Shown here in pieces: positions 48,454-56,038 of a stretch of DNA of 64,000 nt. Positions within the stretch are counted from its first letter, which is position 1; each line of letters starts with the position of its first letter. The DNA comes from Gimesia alba (GTDB taxonomy: Bacteria > Planctomycetota > Planctomycetia > Planctomycetales > Planctomycetaceae): assembly GCF_007744675.1 (NCBI RefSeq), contig NZ_CP036269.1, forward strand, positions 5,435,546 through 5,499,545, read 5' to 3'. Both the position numbers and the translations under genes were made by a program. The notes below the pieces were generated by a model. The model ran no database searches. It saw only the letters and a program-made list of their open reading frames with translations, and was not told where the DNA came from.

Positions 48454-50598
48454 TTAGTCTCGATAGAAACGAGTCAACTCTTCAAACAGCAGTGGATCGC
48501 GGATGGAATCGCTGGCGAGACGTGCTCGGAAACGATGGTTTCCTTCGAGAGTACCCCGCACGATGACCTGGTATTGCACTGAATCTCCAGGTGCCAGGTC
48601 TCCCAGTGACTTGAAGACGACAACGCCGTTTTCAGCGATGTGCTGAGTAGGGCCGGTTGCAGAGATCAATTCTACCCCGGGAGGCAGTTCACAGGAAACC
48701 GAGACGTTGGAAGCAGACTTACTACCATCGTTCTGAACGACGACTTTGTATCCGGTTTCCGCACCGATTTCGACAGGGTCATCCAGATCGGCGATTTCGA
48801 GAACCAGTTGTGCTGTGCCTTCAATCCGAGTCTGAATCTGAGCATCTGATTTTACGTTGTGCTCAGAGATGGCCCGAACATGATGGACATAGTTACCAAT
48901 GGTTTTGGTCTTCAATTCCAGATTGACACTCGCAGCCTGACCTGGCTCCATACGTCCCAGGAACCAGCTGATGGTGGAATCTTCCGGATTAAACTGACCG
49001 CCATGATCGGCTTTGACAAATTCGAACCCGGCTGGAATTTTGTGTAAGACACGGACATTGTTTGTTGCAGCAGCTCCGTCGTTCAGAGTTGTGATGACAT
49101 ACTGAGCACTGCGACCTTTATAACGCAGTCCTGGTCCATCGATGGCAACCTGTACTTTAGGAGCAATCACATTCACACGTGCTTGAGTCGCCTGCTGGAG
49201 ACCACCTTCTGCTTTTGCCAGAACATTGACAACCTGTTCGCCGCCCAGGACGGCAGCCAATGCCAGACGAATGGTACGAGTCTCACCCGGATTGAGTGAT
49301 CCAACCTGCATTTGCAGATACTCGGCTGTTACATGTTCCAGTCCTTTAGGAATTTCTGCTTCAAGAACAACGTTGTGTAATGTTCCTGTTCCTGGATTGG
49401 AGATCGTCACAGACTGCGAAGCAGGCTCGCCGATCATCACATTCGTAGGTCCTTTGACGGCCACTTGCAGCAGTGGTTCTGCTACCGTAAATGATTCCGT
49501 TAAGACGTTGGTAAAGCGAACATTAGCAGAAGCTGAAATCGCACCACGCTGACTGGGAATCATGCTAATCGTAATTGATTTTGTTTCACCGGCTTTCAGT
49601 GACTCAAATTTCCATTCCAGGTGATCGCGGCTTGAATCCGGACGAGGAACAGAATTGGTCAGTCGAACAGAAACAGGAAAGTATGCTTCTACTAAAACAT
49701 CTTTAACAGTCCGCTTCCCTTCATTTTGAACGACCAGTTCAAACTCACATTCCTGGCCTACGTTGATTTCGCTCTTCTTAATCCACTTGTGAGAAACCTT
49801 TGAGCTGACAACTTCAGAAGAAACACCGACGGGCTTCGTATTCAATGCCGGTTCATTGCTGCGACGGCTGCGTGGCGTAGAGGAAATCGTAATTCCCGTA
49901 GGCTGAGTTGCTTTGTTTTCCTGTTTCTTATTCCCGAAAGTCAAATGGTGTTTGTTTTCGACTGTTTTTTGATCTGGAATCCGAGGAACGACTACATTGG
50001 ATGGATTGGACGCGGGAGCCGGTTGATTGAACTCCGTTGGCAAACGAAATTGCTGTTTGCTGTTTCCAGCTGCACTGACCTGCTGAATTTTTCCTTGAGC
50101 AGATTGACGATTGCCCTCTTGAAATTCGGCATGAACAATGTTGTTCTTACCAGTCTGCTGAGAAGTGAACTCTTCAAAGCGATATTGTTTCTTGCTGTTG
50201 CCAGACTCAGCATGGCCCACCTGCTGAAAGGGAGACTGGCTTGTCGCTGGCGTCTGTGCTTTGGCGTCCAGCCGACGATAAGGCCGTTCCTGCCCGAACA
50301 GTTCTTTATAGTAATTCGGAACCTGTGAGAGCTTGGCTTTTCCAGTTGGCTTATACTGAGCTGCCTGACGTGAGACAGCTGCTTTCTGCCGGGGCTGTGA
50401 AATGGTGATGTGACCTGTATTACTTTCAGGCACAGCTTTCGTCTCCGGTTGCCCCGAGTAGAACTCCCTCGTCGATTTTGACGGAGGAGCGGAATCAAAG
50501 GGAGACCTTGATTCAAACATGCGATCATCGGCGGTTGCGATACTCGCACTCATTACCATAGTTGAAAATATCGCGAGCATCTTTTTTCCGCGTCGCAT
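48454..50598 (-). CDS. exported DUF11-repeat surface protein
   Basis: 714 aa from the ATG at 50598, with AGGAG 8 bases upstream. Signal peptide (KKMLAIFSTMVMSASIATA), a Gln/Ser-rich low-complexity stretch to about residue 240, then four DUF11-like beta-sandwich repeats near 275, 385, 490 and 610, each with a VQNEGKRTVKDVLVEAYFP or similar core. DUF11 repeats occur in large surface and adhesin-like proteins and are common in planctomycetes. Probably cell-wall or outer-surface located; no known binding partner. Confidence 0.85.
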   Translation of the reverse strand: MRRGKKMLAIFSTMVMSASIATADDRMFESRSPFDSAPPSKSTREFYSGQPETKAVPESNTGHITISQPRQKAAVSRQAAQYKPTGKAKLSQVPNYYKELFGQERPYRRLDAKAQTPATSQSPFQQVGHAESGNSKKQYRFEEFTSQQTGKNNIVHAEFQEGNRQSAQGKIQQVSAAGNSKQQFRLPTEFNQPAPASNPSNVVVPRIPDQKTVENKHHLTFGNKKQENKATQPTGITISSTPRSRRSNEPALNTKPVGVSSEVVSSKVSHKWIKKSEINVGQECEFELVVQNEGKRTVKDVLVEAYFPVSVRLTNSVPRPDSSRDHLEWKFESLKAGETKSITISMIPSQRGAISASANVRFTNVLTESFTVAEPLLQVAVKGPTNVMIGEPASQSVTISNPGTGTLHNVVLEAEIPKGLEHVTAEYLQMQVGSLNPGETRTIRLALAAVLGGEQVVNVLAKAEGGLQQATQARVNVIAPKVQVAIDGPGLRYKGRSAQYVITTLNDGAAATNNVRVLHKIPAGFEFVKADHGGQFNPEDSTISWFLGRMEPGQAASVNLELKTKTIGNYVHHVRAISEHNVKSDAQIQTRIEGTAQLVLEIADLDDPVEIGAETGYKVVVQNDGSKSASNVSVSCELPPGVELISATGPTQHIAENGVVVFKSLGDLAPGDSVQYQVIVRGTLEGNHRFRARLASDSIRDPLLFEELTRFYRD

Positions 50599-51159
50599 TT
50601 TGATTCTCCTTACCGATTGGAATTTACTGCTGGATAGGGACTGATTTGTGTGTTGGATTGACATGACGAGAATTGTGAGAGCTGGTGAGATCAAATAAAT
50701 TTCAAAACGGTGTGCTATTATTATCCATCTCTCTTTATCGGGTGTGAGGATTCCCGGAATTGAACCAGATATGCTGATTTTTTAAAATAAACCGAAATTA
50801 TAAGATTTTCCGGTTATGACGATTTCCCGGCTTCTTCAGAGACTGAAACAGCATATTTTTCGCAAGCTTATATGATATATGGCATTACGCAGTTGGATTT
50901 ATCAGCGGTCACCGTAAAATCAATGCGTGCCATCCCCCTGTGATCCCAACGGGAAATCAGGTCTCGGACTCCCCTGCCCGATGAATCAATCCAGGCTGTC
51001 CCATTTTTTGAATGCCCTTGATTGACTCATGAATGCAACCACCAAAAATGACAAGAGGCTGTAGAAAGCCTTTCGCAAATGTAAACTTGTCCCCTGTCTG
51101 TCAGAATCATGAATATCGAGCTGTCCCCTATTGAACGAGCACATCACCAAGACCGGACG
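50599..51159. other. spacer upstream of lipB
   Basis: 561 bases between the divergent DUF11 and lipB genes. The first 250 bases are AT-rich. No repeat family member and no convincing small gene. An in-frame ATG at 51109 could extend LipB by 17 residues. Confidence 0.5.
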
Positions 51160-51855
51160 ATGAAAATCTATATGCTGGGCTGCGTTGATTTCGATTCTTT
51201 ACTGGTATTACAGGAACGTGCGGTACAGGAACTGCGAAGAGCGCAAAATGAAACGGCTGTGCTTTTCATTTGTGAACATCCACCGCTGATTACGGTCGGA
51301 CGTGAAGGCAGCCACGCCCAACTTTCGGGGTCTTACCAGGAATTGAAAGCGGGACAAATCGAGGTCCGGTGGGTCAATCGAGGCGGGGGCGCGATTTTAC
51401 ACACTCCGGGACAACTGGCGGTGTACCCTGTCCTCCCCTTAAAGCAGTTGGGGATCGGGGTTCAGGACTATCTGAGTCGACTGGAACAGGCGATCATAGC
51501 CATGGCGGCGGAGCAAGGCGTTGAAGCACAGGTCCAACCCGGTTCGACAGGAATTTCCAGTCGTTGTGGGCAGTTTGCCTGCCTGGGGGCTGCGATCAAA
51601 TCCTGGATTTCTTACTATGGGTTCTATATTAATGTTTCACCAGATATGAAATTACTGCGCTTGATTGACTCCAATCGATACGACCATCGCCTGACATCGC
51701 TGTCTGCCACGCTGACGCGGGAGGCCAGCATGAGTTCTGTTCGCGAAAGTATCGTGCGGAATCTTGTTTCGCGGTTCGGATACCGGGACACCCCCATTTT
51801 CACACGACACCCCTTATTGAATAGAGTGAAGAAAAAAGTTTATGTCCACACTTAA
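51160..51855 (+). CDS. LipB-like protein lacking the catalytic dyad
   Basis: 231 aa from the ATG at 51160 (MKIYMLGCVDFDSLLVL); an in-frame ATG at 51109 is also possible. Cofactor-transferase fold of LipB, octanoyl-ACP:protein octanoyltransferase: FICEHPPLITVGREGSH, RGGGAILHTPGQLAVYP with the conserved His, and GFYINVSPDMKLLRLI. In E. coli LipB the dyad is Lys135 and Cys169; here the aligned residues are Gln138 (CGQFACLG) and Asn172 (IDSNRY), with the same 34-residue spacing. It should therefore not work by the known thioether mechanism. Followed by lipA with a 14-base overlap. Confidence 0.85.
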   Translation: MKIYMLGCVDFDSLLVLQERAVQELRRAQNETAVLFICEHPPLITVGREGSHAQLSGSYQELKAGQIEVRWVNRGGGAILHTPGQLAVYPVLPLKQLGIGVQDYLSRLEQAIIAMAAEQGVEAQVQPGSTGISSRCGQFACLGAAIKSWISYYGFYINVSPDMKLLRLIDSNRYDHRLTSLSATLTREASMSSVRESIVRNLVSRFGYRDTPIFTRHPLLNRVKKKVYVHT

Positions 51856-52741
51856 TATTCTGACAGACACTCAACCTGCCCCTCGGCAGCGACTTCCCAA
51901 GTGGTTGAAAAGGCCACTCCCCAAACCGGGCATGTCATTCACCAGCAATGTAATCGACGATTTAAATCTGGTGACCGTTTGTGAAAGCGCCAAGTGCCCG
52001 AATCGCACGGAATGCTGGTCGCACAAGACGGCCACGCTGATGATTCTGGGCAACGTCTGCACCAGACCCTGTGGGTTCTGCTCCATCGCAAAAGGAAAAA
52101 CAGAGACCGTCCAAATTGATGAGCCGGAACGCGTTGCTGAAGCAGCAGCCCGATTGGGTCTGGAACATGTGGTGATCACATCGGTCACGCGGGATGATCT
52201 CCCTGATGGCGGCGCTGAGCATTTTTATAACTGCATTCTGGCAGTACGTGAGCGCACGGGGGCAGACATCGAAGTTTTGACCCCCGATTTCCGCGGCGAC
52301 CGCGCTGCCATTCATCGTGTCACCGAAGCCCATCCCGACGTATTCAATCACAACACCGAAACGGTTCCCCGGCTCTACCATCGGGTTCGCCGGAATGCCG
52401 TCTATCAGAGAACCCTGGATCTGCTGATTCAAGTCAAAGAAACTGATCCGACCATCATCACGAAAAGTGGTTTGATGCTGGGACTGGGTGAAACCAGAGA
52501 AGAAGTACTGGAAGTCTGTGCCGACCTGCGGGCTGCCGGCTGTGATATGATTACGATTGGACAATATCTGCAACCAACGCCTGAGAACTTGCCGGTCGAA
52601 CGATTTCTTCCGCCGGAAGAGTTTGATGAAGTGGGAGATCAAGTCCGGGCGATGGGCTTTAAACTGGTTGCCAGTGGCCCGTTTGTCCGCTCCAGTTATA
52701 ACGCAGGCGAAATGGCGGCTGTCCTGGGAAATGATTCCTGA
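51842..52741 (+). CDS. lipA: lipoyl synthase
   Basis: 299 aa. Radical SAM enzyme that inserts two sulfurs into octanoyl groups on lipoyl domains. Both iron-sulfur clusters are intact: CX4CX5C in CESAKCPNRTEC and the SAM-binding CTRPCGFC; the C-terminal RSSYNA motif is present, as is NHNTETVPRLY. Starts inside the end of the lipB-like gene, so translation is probably coupled. The lipoyl-like gene begins directly after its stop. Confidence 0.96.
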   Translation: MSTLNILTDTQPAPRQRLPKWLKRPLPKPGMSFTSNVIDDLNLVTVCESAKCPNRTECWSHKTATLMILGNVCTRPCGFCSIAKGKTETVQIDEPERVAEAAARLGLEHVVITSVTRDDLPDGGAEHFYNCILAVRERTGADIEVLTPDFRGDRAAIHRVTEAHPDVFNHNTETVPRLYHRVRRNAVYQRTLDLLIQVKETDPTIITKSGLMLGLGETREEVLEVCADLRAAGCDMITIGQYLQPTPENLPVERFLPPEEFDEVGDQVRAMGFKLVASGPFVRSSYNAGEMAAVLGNDS

Positions 52742-53008
52742 ATGCCCACCCCGATCGTTGTTCCTTCGTTAGGCAATGTGAACCGCCAACTCAAGGTGAG
52801 CTTATGGCTCACGCGAGCTGGAGAACAGGTTGTTTCAGGAGATCGTGTTGTTGAACTGTTGATGCCGGGAGTGACCTTTGATGTTGAGTCTCCCTGTACG
52901 GGAACTGTCATCGCGTGTGAGTGTCAGCCGGGGGTTGAAGTCGAGGCAGGCACGGTATTAGGCTGGATCGAACCTGCTGACGTTGATGAACCTGAGCTGG
53001 GAAGTTGA
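52742..53008 (+). CDS. lipoyl/biotinyl-like domain protein without the modified lysine
   Basis: 88 aa, starts the base after the lipA stop. One lipoyl-type beta-barrel: PTPIVVPSLGNVNRQLKVSL, GEQVVSGDRVVEL, then TFDVESPCTGTVIACECQPG and AGTVLGWIEP. In genuine lipoyl domains the hairpin reads E-T-D-K-A/V; here it is LMPGV, with Gly43 in place of lysine. The only lysine in the protein is Lys18, far from the hairpin. So it cannot be lipoylated or biotinylated in the usual way. A structural or regulatory partner of the LipB-like or LipA protein is a possibility. Confidence 0.85.
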   Translation: MPTPIVVPSLGNVNRQLKVSLWLTRAGEQVVSGDRVVELLMPGVTFDVESPCTGTVIACECQPGVEVEAGTVLGWIEPADVDEPELGS

Positions 53009-53035
53009 TCTGTTTGATCAGAATGGGAACCAAGA

Positions 53036-54091
53036 ATGACAACCGATCAGATACGAGGTCATCAATCGATACTGGAAATGCTGCAACGTGCCCTGTCCCG
53101 CAGCCGCTTGCCGCACGCACTCCTGTTTGCCGGCGATACCGGGATTGGTAAAAAACGAGTCGCCTTGTATCTGGCACAATGTTTGTTTTGTGAGCAAACA
53201 TCAGCAGACGATTTGTCGAGCTGCGGCGAATGTGCTTCCTGTAAACAAATGGCGGCGGGAACTCACCCCGATTTAATTTCGGTCGAGTGCCCTCCTGACA
53301 AAGCGATCTTGCCGTTGAGCCTGATCATCGGGGGAGATGACCATCGCGGCCGCGAAGGCGTGTGTTATGAAATGTCATTACGGCCGATGTCGGGGGATCG
53401 GCGGATTGCCATCATTGATGATGCAGACAAAATGAATGCGGAAAGTGCCAACGCTTTACTCAAAACGCTGGAAGAACCGTCGGCCAATTATTTAATGATA
53501 TTGATTGCCAGCGAGCTGGACGCGATCCTGCCGACGATTCGATCCCGATGTCAGTTAATGCGTTTCGGACGCCTGTCACAAGAGGATGTTGCCGATTTGT
53601 TAATGGAACAACAAATACTCGATTCCGCGGAACAGGCAAACCAGATTGCCCGGCTGGCAGAAGGATCTCTCAAAATTGCCAGCCAGCTTCTGGACGAGAA
53701 TCTGGAAACGCTGCGAGTCAAGATTACTCGAATTCTGAGTCAGCACCCATTCCAGCCTCAAGTCTTTTCTCAGGCCGTCATGCAAGCCATTGATGACATC
53801 GGAGGCAATACGGCAGCACAACGAAAAACAGCGAACTGGGTCATTAAATTTTGCGCTGATTTTTATCATCAGGCATTGCAGTTTGCGGCTGGTTACGATT
53901 CGGGTTTTGACACAGAGCAAATCAGAAAGTTTGTCGCTGGGATTCCGGGTGCAACGGAAGACCAGATTGAGAAAATTGGGAATCTGCTGGATCGGATGTT
54001 GCAGACGGAAGAAGAAATCGCGAGAAACGCCACGATCGCACTGTGCATCGAAAGCTTAAGCGAAGATCTGAGAGGTATACAAATGAAATAA
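53036..54091 (+). CDS. holB: DNA polymerase III delta-prime subunit
   Basis: 351 aa. AAA+ clamp-loader fold: GHQSILEMLQRAL, Walker-A-like GDTGIGKK, a four-cysteine zinc module (CLFCEQ ... CGECASC), DDADKMNAESANALLKTLEE, and IRSRCQLMRFGRL sensor. Part of the clamp loader that opens the beta clamp on DNA. Follows the lipoyl-like gene by 27 bases and precedes ricT, an order also found in Bacillus (holB-yaaT). Confidence 0.9.
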   Translation: MTTDQIRGHQSILEMLQRALSRSRLPHALLFAGDTGIGKKRVALYLAQCLFCEQTSADDLSSCGECASCKQMAAGTHPDLISVECPPDKAILPLSLIIGGDDHRGREGVCYEMSLRPMSGDRRIAIIDDADKMNAESANALLKTLEEPSANYLMILIASELDAILPTIRSRCQLMRFGRLSQEDVADLLMEQQILDSAEQANQIARLAEGSLKIASQLLDENLETLRVKITRILSQHPFQPQVFSQAVMQAIDDIGGNTAAQRKTANWVIKFCADFYHQALQFAAGYDSGFDTEQIRKFVAGIPGATEDQIEKIGNLLDRMLQTEEEIARNATIALCIESLSEDLRGIQMK

Positions 54092-54284
54092 GAGCCGATC
54101 ATGGATGACCTGATTCAAAATCAATGGCTTTTCAAAAAATTCATTTTCCCGGGAAAAAGTAAAGATTGCCCGATCAAGATTGGCTATACTAAAATGATCT
54201 GAGCAGCCTCATTGTTTATTCACTGTTTTTCTCTATTCAATTCTGGCGGCTTTGCTCAAACTCAATTCAATGAAATTGTCATAA

Positions 54285-55136
54285 ATGAATACTGAAGTTT
54301 CAGGTTATATTGTTCGCTATGGTTCTACCCGGCTGATTGGCGAATTTTCTTTTAAGGGTCAGACTGAGCTCCCGCGTAATGCGGCGGTGATCATCAAAAG
54401 CGATCGCGGCCACGAGTGGGGTGAAGTCCTCTCGCCGGCAACGGAGCGTGTTCGCTCTTTCATGAAAACATCCGAGCCGACAGGACGCATTATTCGGATG
54501 GTCACAGATGATGATTATCGCACGCGCGATCAGAATCGTCATGAAGAACGAAAAGAATTCCAGGGATGCCAGGAACTGGTCAATGAATACAAGCTGCAAA
54601 TGCAGCTTGTCGATGTCGAGCATCTTTTTGGCAGCGAACGGGTCGTCTTTTATTACCTTGCTGAAAAGCGTGTTGACTTTCGTGAACTGGTAAAAGCGCT
54701 GGCACGCAAATATCGATCGCGGATTGAAATGCGCCAAATCGGAGTGCGTGATGAAGCCAAGCTGCTGGCCGACTATGGTGATTGCGGCAAAACGGTTTGC
54801 TGTGGAACGCATCTGACAGAAATGCCTCCCGTTTCCATGAAAATGGCCAAACTGCAAAAAACGTCACTGGATCCGAATAAACTCTCAGGACGCTGCGGGC
54901 GGCTCAAATGCTGCTTGCGATACGAATATGACACCTACAAAAGCTATAAGAAAGAACTGCCTCCCATCGGATCAACCGTGATCACAAAACAGGGGGAAGG
55001 CAGAGTGACGAACCAGGAGATCCTTTCTGAATGCGTGCAGGTGGTCTATCCTGACTCGCGGAAAACAATTGTCCATAGAAAAGAGATTCTGGAAGTCATC
55101 AAAAAGAAAAAGGGAGAAACTCCTACGAATCAATGA
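54285..55136 (+). CDS. PSP1-domain protein RicT/YaaT-like
   Basis: 283 aa. PSP1 domain with DVEHLFGSERVVFYYLAEKR, IEMRQIGVRDEAKLLADYGD, then a cysteine-rich end CGKTVCCGTHL and GRCGRLKCCLRYEYDTYKS. In Bacillus RicT binds FeS clusters with RicA/RicF and controls RNase Y, hence mRNA processing. All Cys of the CX4C-type cluster region are present. RicA and RicF are not seen here. Lies 193 bases after holB on the same strand. Confidence 0.9.
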   Translation: MNTEVSGYIVRYGSTRLIGEFSFKGQTELPRNAAVIIKSDRGHEWGEVLSPATERVRSFMKTSEPTGRIIRMVTDDDYRTRDQNRHEERKEFQGCQELVNEYKLQMQLVDVEHLFGSERVVFYYLAEKRVDFRELVKALARKYRSRIEMRQIGVRDEAKLLADYGDCGKTVCCGTHLTEMPPVSMKMAKLQKTSLDPNKLSGRCGRLKCCLRYEYDTYKSYKKELPPIGSTVITKQGEGRVTNQEILSECVQVVYPDSRKTIVHRKEILEVIKKKKGETPTNQ

Positions 55137-55342
55137 GCGGATTCGACTCATGAAACAGGGTTCCCACGATTTTGAACAGTAAAAAACGGCGAACAGGATT
55201 GATTTTCGTGAAATTCTCATCGATAATTTTTCACGATCTGAAGTGTTATCTGATAAGATAGTCTTGACCAAAGTCGCTCAGATCGAAACACTAGAATAAG
55301 AGACTGCTCTCAAGACCGTAGTTATAAAGCTTTCTAAAGGGT

Positions 55343-55771
55343 ATGGGTGAAATAATGACATCTGCCACAAATCTTTCCCGACCAAAATTGCAGTATCACC
55401 CCAATGCATATGATTTTGTTTTTGAAGCATTGCAACAGGCGCAAGAAATTTATGCGCGTACGGTCACCAATGAGAATGAGCAGGATGAAGCGCATGTTTC
55501 CGGTCAGGAACTGCTGGAAGGCGTAAGAGAACTTGCTGTAAAACAGTTTGGTCTGATGACGCTGACTGTATTTAAACAGTGGGGCGTGCATGCCACCAAA
55601 GATTTCGGGAAGATGGTCTTTGAGATGATCGAGCATGGCAGAATGCGCAAAACGGAAAATGATCGGCTGGAAGATTTTGTCGACATCTATGATTTCGAAC
55701 AGGTCTTCGATACCAATTATGTGATTGACACGAGCCAGGTCTTCAATCGAAGTACAGCAGAACAGTCATAG
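55343..55771 (+). CDS. Minf_1886-family conserved protein
   Basis: 142 aa. Matches the small Minf_1886 family of planctomycetes and verrucomicrobia: HPNAYDFVFEALQQAQEIYA, VSGQELLEGVRELAVKQFGL, LTVFKQWGVHATKDFGKMVF and the YDFEQVFDTNYVID ending. Function unknown; no signal or membrane segment. The ATG at 55343 and that at 55355 are both possible starts. Confidence 0.82.
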   Translation: MGEIMTSATNLSRPKLQYHPNAYDFVFEALQQAQEIYARTVTNENEQDEAHVSGQELLEGVRELAVKQFGLMTLTVFKQWGVHATKDFGKMVFEMIEHGRMRKTENDRLEDFVDIYDFEQVFDTNYVIDTSQVFNRSTAEQS

Positions 55772-56038
55772 TCCGACTCTCCCTCATTTTCTCTGCCATT
55801 GCGGCTGACTTCCTGTTTCAGCCCTGCTCTTGGCGCTGCTTTTAACTTTTGCGTTTAGCGAACTTTGTTAAGTTACTGTTATTGCAAAATGAGTTCCACG
55901 TGCTACACTCCCCGAATAGAGTTTTTGCTAGAGTTTTTAACTTGTAACTTTTTGAGCATTCAAAATTGCGTGCTGATAGTTGCCCGGAATCAATTGAGGT
56001 TTTGAGGTTTTACAACAAGATTTACAACAGCTTTTAAA

